A stretch of DNA of 64,000 bases from Lineus longissimus (GCF_910592395.1 NC_088311.1:13892501-13956500), one strand, 5' to 3'; shown: positions 49,758 through 61,339, counted from the first letter of the stretch. Notes: a model not told the origin generated them from the sequence alone. Numbers and translations: made by a program.

Positions 49758-52195
49758 AGCTGCAGTTTATCTCCCCAAGTCGGAGTCAAAGTGCTGTAGG
49801 CCTAAGTGAGCGAAGTCTTTTATATATCCCGACACCAATGTTCAGCGTTCACGTGACAACTTCACTACAAAAGGCCCCATATGAGGTTTCACCGTCCGGT
49901 AAAGCCATGAAGACGACATTACATGACTTAATTATGATGTAACTTAATGCTTCGTGTCAAGGCGTTTGGCCTAGTTCACCACAATCTTCTCCCGAATAGA
50001 ATTCAATACAATTGACTCATGTAAATAGGTACGGGAGAGTGAAGCATTCACAATGGCATATTACCTGGTTTATCGCACGTTAGCAGAAAACGTTCAAACC
50101 CTAGTGGAATATTATGGCCACCTCAATGTCGTAAAGTTTACGTTTATCGTTTGGATTCTGAAACTCCTTAATGTCTTTATTCACCGTAAAAAAATTCTAT
50201 GAGCAATTTTTCATTGAATGTGGTTTTGGAACGAGCCAAAGTTGTTCCGTTTGTTTATGGGCTTTTTCTATGAAATTATTTACGGCATTTTTTTGTCTTT
50301 TTAACGAATCCAATTTAGCCTTGGGTTTCTATTTTGGGGGAATTGGAAAAAAACTGAAAATTATCTTTTGGTGGTATTTTATTTTGCTTTTATCTTTTGG
50401 TCATATGTCGAGGGAGACCCCCGAACTCCCAAAACTTGAGCTAGAGGGGGAACAATTTGCAGCCGAACTATCCTCGCCGTGCCAATTGGCAAACATTCTC
50501 GATTCCACAATTTAGGACTCTCCCTTGGATTTATCGTAAAATCTACCAATTTTTCACCATTATATTTGGCCGACGCTTCTAAATTATCAATTTCAAAACA
50601 ATAATAAACACATATGTGGGGGGGGGGGGGGACCCCGAACCCCCTGAAATTGAAGTTTGATTAAAAAACAGTGAGAATACTCGTGTGGTTCTCACTTGGA
50701 GCTCAGAATAATCGAGTTGCTTCATTCGCGCGTTTATCTCTTTTGGGTGACCTTTGGTGACCTTTTAAGCCATATGAACCGAATCCATGGACATGAGAAA
50801 CATTGTTTACATTAGATACGTGTACATGTTAACTATAGTAGCGCTTCGCAGAAAAGCCTTTGGCTTAATATTTACATGTGAAGTTTAACATTGTCATTAT
50901 TTACACTTCCGGCCTTATCTGATCATGCAATTCGTATCTGACGGTGATGGATTGGTTGCAGCTCGACTTGGTCCGGCTGATGGGGCAAAATTCCAGGTTT
51001 GCATGAATGTCAACTGTGACATATGCGAATTTTTGACAGAAGGTCAAGTACCTGTAATAAAGTTTTAAGCCGTTTTCCCTTTAAAACAGTACTTTCTACA
51101 CGCTCATAACTTTTTCCTAGACGTAATCCGGGAGGAACGCTTTTAAAGCCAAATAGACCTATCCTAGCGTGTCAAACCATGACATTTTCGTTGCACGTTA
51201 TTCATGATAATTTCAGGATTTGGGGGGTCTGAAGTTAGGTGGGTGATTTTTGACGGCTTTTAACCCGCGAGTAAGATTTTTCACCACGACGGGTTGAAGG
51301 GAGCCTCAAAACCACATAAGTAAGCCAATTGGACTGAAACTTCATCCTTTTCTTCACTTTAAACACACATTATTCTCAATTTTAGAAAAATTATATCTTA
51401 AATGGAAAATACCATTCGACTGGTGGTGACCCATGCATTGATCTCAAACTGAACTATTTTCGTGTACAACCGCGTGCTGACTGGTGCGTGACCTAGTAGA
51501 AGGCGGTTTTCAGTTGCGGTTAGTACGAATGAATGTTTTTAAAATATTTTCAAGCAATGGGATGTGATTCAATCTTATTCTGAACATATATTAACTGAAA
51601 TATGAAGAAATTTAAAGAAATAGGCATTCTCTGGGAAAGCGCCTTTTTTTAGCTTTTCTGAACCCGCAATCTGTATTCTCAATCGCGGACTCGTGAACGG
51701 CTCGCGCATCACTGGAAATGAGCGACATTGCTTCCCATTGGCTGAATACAGTAAGGAGAATATGGAGCCGATTGGTAATGGAAAATTCATTACAGCATTA
51801 TAAAAATAGTATCAAATTGCGTCCACAACCACTTTTTTTTAAAGATCCAGATCGTATGGAGCCTAAAATTGCATAGCCAATATTTGATACAACTCATTTT
51901 GTTGAAATTATTTGTGAGTTTTGTGCACTTTTAACAGTTTGGCAAGACCACCGAGCTGCATACAACCAAGGAATTTACTGTGTATAGTGGGCTGACCTAA
52001 GGTCGAAAATCACCTCTCTTCTCGAAATCAGAGCAAAGTCATTAGCATCCTCAGATCAATTTTCAAAGTTGAAATACTCCAGGATTTATGTATCAAATTA
52101 GCTACTACGAACGATATAAGACCTTTGTGCACTTTTTCTATAAAAAAGAGACAAAATTACTCACTCAGAATGACGTTATTCCCACTGGGAACGAG
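49758..52195. other. No recognisable gene
   Basis: AT-rich sequence with a 14-G run near 50,617. The longest frame (50171-50515, plus) has hydrophobic stretches but no recognised domain and is probably chance. The first ~150 bp upstream of the Myb-like exon could hold its promoter, but no motif was identified. Confidence 0.5.
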
Positions 52196-52199
52196 TTTT

Positions 52200-52240
52200 T
52201 GATACTAATGAAATGGCCAGGGCCATTGTGCTCACCTGTT
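52200..52240 (-). other. Isolated Helentron 3' terminus, minus orientation
   Basis: ATGAAATGGCCAGGGCCATT then GTGCTCACCTGTTG is the reverse complement of the family 2 terminus (hairpin plus GGTGAGC). A matching 5' end was not found within the window, so this is either truncated or a short derivative. Confidence 0.65.
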
Positions 52241-53807
52241 GATATGAAAGGGAGAGTATGAGGAAGAACTTGTCATTGTTAGGGGTTAATCGTGCAATAG
52301 TTGTGGGATGGTGTGGTTTGTCTTGAAAAAGTGGAGTTAGTCGTATTGTTTTCCGCGTGCACATGTTACTGACGTTAGAATAAGTGAATCGCTATTTGTG
52401 GGAGAAGCTGAGAGATGTTTTCTGACCAATTAAGACGGGTTTACATGTGTCATAGCTATTCAGCGACTATTGAAATTAAACAGCGCATTTACATTTTGTA
52501 AAACCTGCTGTCATTGGCCGAAATTTCAAATGAATGGGATGTACTTGTGGAATTGCGTGTGATTACGCTATCTTGAAAGGAGTATTTATCCTCGGCTTGC
52601 GATTAGAGAGAAATGTTGAAAAATATGATACAAGAACAATTGAAGCAAGGAATGCACAGTATAGAATATGATGTACTGAGTAACTAGGTAGCAGTTTGTA
52701 TTCATTTTTGAGACAATAACATAGTTACAAGACAGCCCTATAGTCGGATTCATAAGTAAATGTCACTGCCCTTTTGGGCCGCTGCACAAAAACTACTGGG
52801 CCGATTTCTTCAAAGTTTGGTTTTTCTTGAATCTAATTTCGGGACCCAAGAGGATTTTCATCTTTCAGTAACCATGGTTACGAAATAATTTTTTTTGTAT
52901 GTATTGGTGTACATTGACGTAGTGTACTGATTTTGACATTTTCTCCTCTGTACTGCTTATTTCTGGATGCATTTTGCTGAAATGTTCAGGTTAATTTTTT
53001 TTCGTGTGTATCTTTAAAGCTGCCAAGTTTCATTTAGAACTATCCATCAAAAAAAATCGGGCCCTCCAGATTCCCCCAAGGGCAAAATGTCCAAAGGGCT
53101 CCAAAGTTGACAATCTTTTTCTTTATAATTTGCAAATCTCTAACCTGGAAATAGAAAGTATCCAAAGTGTAAGGACATCACAGGCCCGTTCTCTTTGGTT
53201 AAGAGATGGGGAATGAAGTCACCCCAGAATCACCGACCATATAATGCCGTTCCGAAATAGGACTGAGAGACTCCGCAACTGTCGGAACCATAGGCCAGTT
53301 TGCATGGTACCGCATTGGCTGGACTCCTGCGGCTGGGGGATGTTTGTACATTCCCATTCCTAAACACCAACCCAACTCTACAAACATTGCCCAGCGCGAA
53401 TGTTCCCGCCCGAACGGCGGGCCGTAGAGAGCTTGAGATTGCACCTTCCAACTATATGCGGCGAAGAAATAGCTACCCCAGGGGTAACGTATTGGCCTAC
53501 GCAGACAATCTCGAACTTCCCACAAGGACACCGAGGCCCAACAAGAAATAAACACAAAGATAGAATCTTGCCCGGAAAAGATTTAATACTCCACAGACTA
53601 CTCGTGTGTACACCAAATATGTGCTTACATGTACATCGAAGATAACGAACTGCATATCAAAGCTGAAGTGACAAAACTACCAGACATTGAGAAACCAAAA
53701 ACATCGGATGGTGGGCCCCTGCCACATTATACCTATTATCCATAGTTTGCTGCCCTTAGTAAATCTTTACACACAACACCGCTACTACCCAAAGCGGAAT
53801 CAAACAC
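52241..53807. other. No recognisable gene
   Basis: AT-rich to about 53,200, then a more GC-balanced stretch (53,200-53,800) that may be the 3' terminal region of the minus-strand DIRS element. Short frames in that stretch (e.g. 53300-53551) have no recognised domain. Terminal repeats of the DIRS element were not located. Confidence 0.45.
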
Positions 53808-53910
53808 CAATTTTATCCAGTTCAGACTCATCGAAATATCCTGATTCTATACTCGACCATACTGGGTCCGTCGAAGGGGTAGAAAGGACAGACGAAGCGA
53901 CTGCCGCTTG

Positions 53911-54954
53911 TCAGAGCTTTCGTTCTCGGGAGTAATGCTCCGCGCTAGCCGCCGTCCTCCACCCCACATGGTTCATCATCCGCTGCGGTTCTGCTGATGA
54001 TGACTTTGGGGCTGTGGCCAAGAGAGATCTTAAAGAGATAGCGCATGCTCCCCTTAAACCGTGAGGGGTTTCCCCTTCGAACAAACCAAGTATGACCAGG
54101 TATTTCTTAAGGCTACAATAAATTGACTGGTACTCCAGAGGACGGTCTAACACTGAGCATTGTTTCACCGGCCTGAATAGAAACCCAGTACTAAGATCTA
54201 TTCCCAACTGGCTTGCGACCTCTAAGTACTATTCTAAACCGCGAACTGGGCACACTGAATCATCTGGGCTCCTAAAGACGGAAAATATATTTGGCTTGTT
54301 AACCCGGCTGGTTTTTCCCCATGTGTGTCTAATAACATAACCACTCCGATTCGGCAGCTGCCTCAGCTCCTGAGCCAGCATTAGACCCACGTCGTGTGCC
54401 CAGTCCCTGCCAAAAAACATGAACTTTAAAACTGCTTGATCTCGGGCCAAGATAAATTTCTGAACCGAGCACTTCGCCCCAAGAATGTGCCTATCAATGT
54501 ACATCGCAATAGTCATCAGTTTAGATACGAACAACGGATTCGCTTGAATTTGAAGCACATGGGCTATGCTCTGTTCTACCTGGATCTCTTTGGCATATAT
54601 TTTTACCATTGTGGAATCGACAGGATTCCCCCAGAACTCATGCCAAGGCGTGCCACGTCCCATTTTAACAAAAATAGCCTTCAATTGAGACACTTTGTTT
54701 AGCACAGTACCGTAAGCCAATCGCCGCAGGCAGAGGCAGGAAGGTTTCCTGTCTCCGATGGCTGGACAGAACCTGTTATGGACGGTTGTTTTACCAGACT
54801 TATCTTTGAATGCCAAGAACATGCAAATATCCTCCGGCAAGCAATCTTCCAAAGTCTTACCAAGTTGAGTCAGGAAAACCTCCAGCTCTCTTTCTAGCAC
54901 AGACTTTTTTCTCTCGTAGCTCGATGCCTGACCAGCGTCCATAAGTTCCTGCAC
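53911..54954 (-). pseudogene. DIRS tyrosine recombinase
   Basis: A minus-strand frame broken by one in-frame TAG at 54229-54231. The N-terminal part has SAM-like helices (YERKKSVLERELEVFLTQLG, LPEDICMFLAFKDKSGKTTV). The catalytic part shows FMFFGRDWAHDVGLMLAQEL (region of the first Arg), HTWGKTSRVNKPN (Lys region), then after the stop PHGLRGACAISL (the H-x-x-R box) and HVGWRTAASAEHYSRERKL with the nucleophile Tyr after the second conserved His. Tyrosine recombinases of DIRS elements insert circular DNA without a target duplication. All core residues except possibly the first Arg context look intact; the single stop makes this copy inactive. Confidence 0.88.
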
Positions 54955-55040
54955 TCTGCCCTGCAGCGCGAAGAAATCTGGCTTCGAGTGGCACGCCCTG
55001 CTGCTCTGAAAAGGTCAGGAAACAGTTACATTACAGAACA

Positions 55041-56602
55041 TCAATGTAGAAGAAAACGAGCTGCATACAAAGGCACCTTCAACGCCGTCGGAATATAACC
55101 AGTTTTCGATGGAACTTCCAAGACATTCCCAGCCCCCGTGTTGCCCAATAGCATTATCCTAGCCTTACCCACCAGCTGAGACCACCAGTGAGGAATTGGC
55201 GAAGGTTTGTGAACCACCAGTGTTACTCTCAAAGGGCGCCTACATTCCCGCAGTAGAAACGCCAACACTACAGGAATCATTACGAAAGGCGGGAAGCAGT
55301 AGTAGTTCTCATCCGGAGATAGTGACTGTGCAAACATGTTGACCCCCGAGGAACCAGGCAGAGGCCACGGGGAGTAATGGGGCAGGGGCTTCTCGCTTGA
55401 ACTCAACATGGCATTAGAATCCAAAGCCATCAAGTCAAATGAGTGGGGCCCAAACATGTTCTGCAAACTTAGCCAAGCCGGGGCGGCCAGGCGCGAGTCT
55501 GACGGTGACAATACCCTAGACGGCGCGTCTGCTTTATTCTGGCTAGACGGAATGTAGACCAGCCTCAGATCGCAGTTTAACTTCGAAGTTAACATAAACA
55601 ATTCCTTGATGAACCTTATCAATTGGGGATCCTTGGGGGACGATTTTTCCCAGGCTAACACAACTGCTAAATTATCTACCTGAATGTCCACCCGTTTGTT
55701 CTTAACCAGCTGGGGTACAGACTGAATGGTCTTCATCACCGCCTCGGCCTCCTTCAAATGGATCGGCCTACTATCATTCGCCCTCCAGAAATCATGAGCT
55801 ACCCCCTCCGTACCAATGCAAGCTCCCCAGGCATAGCCACTAGCATCAGAGGAAAGCACAAGTTGCGTGTGTCTTTCCAGCCTCCAAGGGACCCACTCAA
55901 CATGCTCATCCAGGAAACGCCAGAACTCAATCTCTTCTCTGAGGTGTCCTGAGATTTGTACTAACCTATTGTTTCGCTGAGCCCTACCTATCTCGCCCGC
56001 CATGAATCTGATGAAGATTTTCGCCGAGGGAACTGCTAATGAAAACGACACGCATTTACTCATGAACTTCTGTAGTAATTTCAAATGTACCTGTTGAAAA
56101 CCGAGAATTAATTCTCTCAGCTCCCTGAAACGCTGCACTTTGTCTGCAGGAATCTCAAAGTGCCTCAAGATCGTGTCCATTATGAAGCCTAAATGTTTTA
56201 AGAAGTCACGGGATCTCAGAGAGATTTTAGCCGTTCAATGGTAAAACCGAGAGCGGTCAATGTAGCCGCATTGACAAAGATTGACAGGCTCGTTTTTTCC
56301 CTCCGATTGGCTCCCTCCCTCGCCATTGGGCCCAGAAACCGATCATCCAAGTACTGCGTTGTAATCAACCCACAGGATCTCAAGAAACTTGTTACCTGAA
56401 TACCCGTTTTCTGATACACAAATGGGCTCTCTGCCCAGCCAAAGGGGAGAACACAATATTGGAAGTACCAACCGCCAAACTCTAGGCCAAAATAAGTTTT
56501 GGAATCATCCGTTAGACAAATACCCATGTAAGCAGACTTTTCGTCTGAGGACGTAACCAAATCGCCAGGGTCTAGCAACCCTGGAATGATTGCCAAACAC
56601 AC
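55041..56602 (-). pseudogene. DIRS reverse transcriptase palm/thumb and RNase H
   Basis: First frame 56216-56602: SSDEKSAYMGICL, YFGLEFGGWYFQYCVLPFGW, ITTQYLDDRFLGP (YLDD catalytic box), ALGFTIERLKS. A one-base shift near 56,220 leads to the second frame 55041-56180: KHLGFIMDTILRHFEIPADK, LQKFMSKCVSFSLAVPSAKI, and RNase H from LVLSSDASGYAWGACIG (first Asp) through HLKEAEAVMKTIQ (Glu), VDIQVDNLAVVLAWEK (second Asp) and IPSSQNKADAPSR (third Asp), then FGPHSFDLMALDSNAM. All RNase H acidic residues are visible. The upstream limit is the insertion at 56,606. Confidence 0.9.
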
Positions 56603-56605
56603 TGG

Positions 56606-57650
56606 GGTTTAACGTTTTATAAGTTTAAAAAAAACATACTGGGGAACTTTCTGTGGCTTAACAACCTTTAGACCTTACTTAAGAACATCATGGAAGAGAA
56701 AAAAAAAATCGCTTAACTTTTTGGGAAAAAAGTGACTTTTTTGAAATTTTCACTTTTGACGGTTTTTAAACAGCCCATATCGGGTTAATACTTGGTGAAA
56801 ATCTTTTTTTCTTCCATGCATGGGTCACATTTATCAAAAGATATAATCCTATGATGCATTTGCTGTTTAATCAAAAGATTTGGTTGTCATAGCAACGTGA
56901 AGCACCTAAACCATGATTTGGCAAATTCGGCTGTCTCTACTTAAAGATAACGACAAACAAAGATAGGACAAATGGTCAAAAAGTCTCTGTCACAGTAAAC
57001 TTAAGTTATTTAGGCTTTATTCCATTGGGTGAAAGGGAGTTCAGATGATAAGGCAGAGATGAGAACCTTCGAAGGTATCCGAGAGTGGAACCAAAAGTGG
57101 GTAGAGTCAGGCCAAAGGCCTTCGTTGTCGAAGAATTACTACAACTGTCGCAATGTACCTCTTGATATTTTCCCAAGTGTTGGCCGTGTAGTAGATGTTG
57201 TACCACTCAGCGAATTACATCTGCTCTTAGGTCTGGTCAACAAAATGTATTCGGAACTAGAATCAGTGTTTCCTGAAGGGATTCAGTGGACAAATAGGTT
57301 GCATGTTGTAAAAGAACAGTACCATGGGCAATTTGAGGGCAACGAATGTCACAAACTGCTGCGAAACACTCATGTTCTGCGAGACATAATTGTTGAAAAT
57401 ACTCCTTCTGGGAAAACAGATGGTCACCCAGCAACACCCTTCTTGATAGCATTTGAGCAAATGGGAAATATGGTTGAATCTTGCTTTGGAATGAAGCTTG
57501 GAGAAAAGTGGCAAGAGCACGTGCTTGAGTTCTGCAATGCGTACATGAACCTTTCTATCAGTATCACGCCGAAATTTCACATTGTTAAAGCCCATCTTAC
57601 AGATTTCTGTCTTCAGCACAACTGTGCCTAAGGTCGTTTTTCTGAACAGG
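56606..57650. other. Insertion in DIRS RT carrying a transposase-like ORF fragment
   Basis: The DIRS RT is interrupted between RLCHDERH (about 57,680) and LCLAIIPGLLDPGD (about 56,600). The insert has a coding part at 57029-57631 (plus) and AT-rich sequence with a CACACTGGGG start at its left. No matching inverted end was found on the right, so this is probably a truncated element. Confidence 0.55.
57029..57631 (+). pseudogene. Unclassified transposase-like protein, fragment
   Basis: 200-codon frame with ELHLLLGLVNKMYSELESVF, WTNRLHVVKEQYHGQFEGNE, CHKLLRNTHVLRDIIV, LIAFEQMGNMVESCFGMKL and ITPKFHIVKAHLTDFCLQHN. I recognise this combination (leucine-rich start, YHGGxFEGNxC-RKLL block, CFG, P-K-x-H) from repetitive proteins of cnidarians and other invertebrates that are probably DNA-transposon products, but cannot name the superfamily. 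It opens mid-protein after a Kolobok-type or other 5' part is lost, and it ends as the DIRS sequence resumes. Confidence 0.45.
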
Positions 57651-58069
57651 CATTCGAAGCTGTACATGCCGATTTCATGCCGTTCATCATGACATAGTCT
57701 ACTTTTCCGAGTACCCCCAACCATTACCAAGGGCATAACCAAGTGTGGAGGTTCTACCTCCCCTACTCGGCCCACAATTTCGAGGGAACCATTTCTGACA
57801 CCCTCCTCTAAATGTCTGGCGATTTCGTCGCGATGTTCTTCACCAATTTTAAAATTCCTCAACTCAACCCGAGGCGGTAAATCCGAATCAAAATGTCTAC
57901 CGGCAAAGTTACCCTTGAACGGTTGGAAAAAATTATGAACATTTACCTTGTTCAACACCCAATTCCTAACCAACGTTGAGTCTGCGTTATTGTTTTGATC
58001 AAGCAACCAGAGCCAGTTCTCAGACTCGCTGTGAATTTGGCCCGCTACAAAAATTCCGGTCGTCCTTAA
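57632..58069 (-). pseudogene. DIRS RT N-terminal region
   Basis: Minus-strand frame: SENWLWLLDQNNNADSTLV, VRNWVLNKVNVHNFFQPFKG, FDSDLPPRVELRNFKIG, HRDEIARHLEEGVRNGSLEI, EPPHLVMPLVMVGG and RKSRLCHDERH. These match the order in the plus-strand DIRS copy (IRKWIKEGVNV, LRNSHNCADFGPF, PHIIMPLTV, PRLCHDERYLN). It begins at the TTAA of Kolobok-like copy 2 and ends at the insertion near 57,650-57,680. Confidence 0.88.
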
Positions 58070-58303
58070 AGGCCATATATCAAGGTTTGAAAACATGCTT
58101 GATACTCATGAAATATGTTGAGGGTTAAAAAAACAAGATCCCAGGCATTAAAAAATTCTTATAATAAAGTCATTATTTAGTTATTTCAATTTTCAATTTT
58201 AAACTATTTAAATTTCCCACCACACACAACTTTAGATTAGTTCCACATGTGGCCGCTAGGGATTTTTTGATGACGTAGATCAGGCCAGTCAGAACAAAGC
58301 AAG

Positions 58304-58459
58304 ATGGCTTCCACATACAGTTCAGAGAGTGAGAGCAGTGAATTTGAGGATGTTTTGGTCGATACAGAAGGATATTTAAACGTTGAGCCATACATGTTCG
58401 AGCCATTAATATCACTAGATCATAATGAGAGTGATCATTCGGACGAAAGTTGTGGTTAA
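58304..58459 (+). CDS. Acidic PYMFEP exon of Kolobok-like copy 2
   Basis: 51-codon frame from ATG 58304 to TAA 58457-58459: MASTYSSESESSEFEDVLVD, then YLNVEPYMFEPLISLDH and the acidic end SDHSDESCG. Better preserved than the copy-1 exon, with the PYMFEP motif that, in many invertebrate proteins, precedes a P2X7-like cysteine-rich (ballast-type) domain. That domain is not present here. The exon begins 234 bp from the element's end, as in copy 1. Lack of a splice donor right after GCG means the stop may be real or due to deletion. Confidence 0.6.
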   Translation: MASTYSSESESSEFEDVLVDTEGYLNVEPYMFEPLISLDHNESDHSDESCG

Positions 58460-58838
58460 TCAATTTGCATGGCAGACCTGCCGATATAGCAAAGAAGACA
58501 TTGATAGATGGTTGCAGATGCATAACGTATGATTTTTGAACAGACTAATGTTGCACAATATTGTTTCGCCTCGTCTGTGTTGTATCGCCAGTTATGTCAT
58601 GACGCTGAACTACTATTGAAAAGTGACGGTATTATGCACAATCATCTTGACGTGACGATATAATGCCGTGCAACGTTAGATAGGCCTAGATGTCAGATGA
58701 CAATAATCTGTCATTGACAGTGGCTGTCACTGACACTGACCTGTGTCGCTGTCACCTTGCTATAGCTGGAACACAAGAAGACACTATGCGGTATCACAGG
58801 CCCCAATAGGGCCTACACATTATGTATAACAACCGACC

Positions 58839-59144
58839 TCAGCAGCCTCGGGCATTAAATGCAATTGACATGGTTGGAACAGCTGTTTTTAACAAGTGGC
58901 ATTTAATATTCAGTTGGATGCAGATATCCGGCTTCATGTGATAATCCGTATCGATAAAGTGACCACTGCAAAGTTTGGCCGAAGGCCCAGGCTTCCAACA
59001 CTCCAAACGTTTGCACTTCCGAATCCACAGCTTCCTCCTCTCTCGTTCAACTGGCTTTGGAAATTCATGAAAATGGGTCCCATCCGTCATTCGATTGTTC
59101 TTTGTGCTAGCCTTGACACAATTCGGAGCCACACAATACACCAT
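58839..59144 (-). CDS. THAP zinc-finger exon of Kolobok-like copy 2
   Basis: Same start as copy 1 (MVYCVAPNCVK), the same FHEFPKPVERERRKLW region, LCSGHF for the C-x2-H ligands and AVPT at the closing box, after which the sequence diverges. All four zinc ligands are kept. Nearly identical to copy 1 over about 90 residues, which suggests recent activity or gene conversion. Confidence 0.88.
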   Translation of the reverse strand: MVYCVAPNCVKASTKNNRMTDGTHFHEFPKPVERERRKLWIRKCKRLECWKPGPSAKLCSGHFIDTDYHMKPDICIQLNIKCHLLKTAVPTMSIAFNARGC

Positions 59145-59449
59145 AGTGAATGAAACACATTACTTCCAGGTGTGCATAATTAATTAAGGCCCTCCTGCTT
59201 TTATGATTGCATGACATGTACCGATAACCTGATCTACATAACAACTTTTGCTGAACCCGCCGCCTGGCTCTAACAAGCCAGTTGCTAGCCTGATTAGGTA
59301 ATCAAGTTGTCAAACACATAATTGGCTATATCTTCAAAATGGATGGAGCTAATTGCATTTGGTTTTCTGTATTGTATAAAGTGTTAGGTACACTTTTGAA
59401 ATCGTCTTACAGCAGAAAATGGCAAAAAACCTAGATATATAGCCTTTAA

Positions 59450-59633
59450 ACGGTAGATGAGATAACATGTCTTCCCAGTGCCGCCCATCCGATTGCCAAA
59501 TTTTCTTCAAAGAATACACGGGCGTGGTGCAGAGGGGGTTGGCCTTCCGATCTATGAACTATGGGACCCGTCTCTCCCTAAGTGCCTTTAATGGGTCAAA
59601 CTCCGTAAACTTCTCCCAGTCCTGCAGACCAGC
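59450..59633 (-). pseudogene. DIRS pol 5' exon segment
   Basis: A splice-acceptor-like pyrimidine tract and CAG (59634-59636) precede AGLQDWEKFTEFDPLKALRE on the minus strand; after one stop the frame continues KKIWQSDGRHWEDMLSHLPF to the TTAA of the Kolobok-like element. Placement between gag and RT fits the DIRS pol N-terminus. Confidence 0.55.
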
Positions 59634-59967
59634 CTGCAAGACAAGCCAAAAGAGGAATCAGTTTGCACTTTACCAAATACGGCTATGGCTACCAATCGAA
59701 ACCCAAAAAAGGCACTACACAAGGGTTCCCCAATAACCAGTATTAACAAGAATGGAAAGGCAGACCCCCTCCGTCACGCCCGCGTGAACTAATAGTCCAC
59801 TGGGGTAACTAAGGAACCCTGGAAGTGGGAGTACCTGGAAGTGGGAGCTGAGAGGCCCTGCGAACGAGGACAACTTAAAGGACTCTCTAATGAACATCAA
59901 CCTCGGCATGCTCAAGAGAAAACAAAAGAGTCATAAGAGCACTCAAAACTGCTAGTAAGCCTATGGA

Positions 59968-60587
59968 TTAAACATCTGGTTTCTTCTCTGATCTCAATGG
60001 ACAGTTTGCCGCCCAATGATCAGTGGCCTGGCACACAAAACATGGCCTTACACTAGATGGGGCGCGTCTGGTCCCACGACCCCTACCCCTATAAGGGAAA
60101 CGTTGACCTGACCCACTACTGCCCGAGGCTAACTGCGCAAATAGACGGGAGAACAGCTGCGACTGGAGAAACTGCTCGGGCTTATCACGATCCCCCCGTC
60201 CTTCTCTGCTGCGTCCTTGGTCTTAGTTTTCTTTAAAACCTTTTTCCAAGCGTCAACAGCTGTTTGGGCCTTCTTCACAGTCTCTGAGCCCACAAGCTTA
60301 ATAACAAGCCCATGGAGAGGCCCACTGACGTCGTTCTCCCGGCATGCTTTTACCACCATTTTATATAAATCCTTGTCCTTATGCTCACATGCAGACGCGG
60401 CATCGTGCAACGCCTCCATAGCCGCTATCAGAACCGCGTTTGTAGATGCGGACCTCCCCGCCAACATTCTCACCTGAGTGAGAGCCAAGTCTACGTTCCC
60501 TCCTTCTTGCGCCTGCTTCATCTTCTTCATCTCCCGCTCGAGTGTATGCAGCCTGTCAGAGTCCTTTGCCACGGATTCATCCATAAC
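59968..60587 (-). pseudogene. DIRS Gag exon C with CCHC zinc knuckle
   Basis: Starts after an acceptor (TTCTGTTCAG) with VMDESVAKDSDRLHTLEREM (coiled coil) and an alpha-helical Gag region (VRMLAGRSASTNAVLIAAME, LHDAASACEHKDKDLYKMVV, VDAWKKVLKKTKTKD). At a run of six G (60192-60197) the frame must shift by one base; the shifted frame gives PEQFLQSQLFSRLFAQLAS, a Gly/Arg-rich stretch, CFVCQATDHWAANC (C-x2-C-x4-H-x4-C) and a stop at 59968-59970. The frame through 60129-60782 upstream of 60,588 is intron. The layout matches the plus-strand DIRS gag. Confidence 0.75.
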
Positions 60588-61070
60588 CTGAACAGAATAC
60601 GTGGAGGTCATTGTATCAAGACAGCAAATGCCTAACCAGCCTTTCCGCATAGGTAAGCATATAAACGCATGTGCTATAAACGAAACTGCGTGCTCAATTG
60701 GGGTGCACTCCGACCGTGTTCTGACCCAAAATACGCTCATGCGCTGATAATTTGCTACCAAGCCGATAACCATTGCAGCCAACCCAAAATTCAGAATTGC
60801 GTTCCTTTCCCAAAAGTTCTTAATTTGTCCGTATTCTCATCGGTCTGCTATTGCTTATGCCAGAATTTGCTCAATTAGCTGTTTCCGATGTTCAAAACAT
60901 TCAAGCAGAAAAAAAAAAGAAAAAATGGCGGGTTATAAAAACGTGGGTGGTAAAAACTGGCACTATTCCCTGCTTGAACCCACAGAACCAGGATGCCCTT
61001 CGCTCAATGCCCTGCCCACCTACACACACATGCCTATACCCCTAATACATGTAATACCGCCAGAACTTAC

Positions 61071-61339
61071 CCTATTAACACCTCCCGAAGACGCCTCCGT
61101 GGACGATTTCCCGGCAGCCTTGGTACCCGACGAGGCTCCCGCAGTGGCCTTCCCCTTACCAACTTTGTGAGTCGTATCCCCCGAGGATGCAGCCGACGTC
61201 CCAGGCACCGGGTCCCCATCCAGCTTGTTGAGCCGCTGGCCCGATGGCGAACCTTTGTCGTTCGCCTGTAGCATCGACAGTGCACCAGCCGCCTTCTATT
61301 GTCGAGATTGTCGTCTAACTTCGCTACATCTAGTGGTAC
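61071..61339 (-). pseudogene. DIRS Gag exon B (putative)
   Basis: 269 bp bounded on the minus strand by TTCTTCTCGCCAG before and GTAAGTTC after, both good splice signals, phase 0 at the 3' end. Starts VPLDVAKLDDNLDN and, after a one-base shift, continues LQANDKGSPSGQRLNKLDGD, then a Ser/Gly/Ala/Lys-rich stretch (KVGKGKATAGASSGTKAAGK) like many Gag linkers. Two frames are open over most of it, so the exact indel position is uncertain. Confidence 0.5.

Larger units (their letters stand above)
58070..59445 (-). mobile_element. Kolobok-like element, copy 2 (TTAA target, THAP)
   Basis: 1,376 bp with ends AGGCCATATATCAAGG and inverted CCTAGATATATAGCCT, flanked by TTAA at 58066-58069 and 59446-59449. 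In opposite orientation to copy 1 and about 360 bp longer in the middle (58,460-58,840). It inserted into the pol 5' exon of the DIRS element. Both terminal exons are present and readable: THAP (minus) and PYMFEP (plus). Slightly different ends from copy 1 suggest two independent insertions of related elements. Confidence 0.88.

Noticed and set aside
57263-58096. 277-codon minus-strand frame taken as one DIRS protein
   Set aside because: The DIRS match ends after RLCHDERH; the rest runs antisense through the inserted transposase-like fragment.
61020-61285. Plus-strand frames at 60925-61271 as a gene
   Set aside because: The minus strand has bounding splice signals and Gag-linker composition; the plus-strand frames are shadows of that low-complexity stretch.
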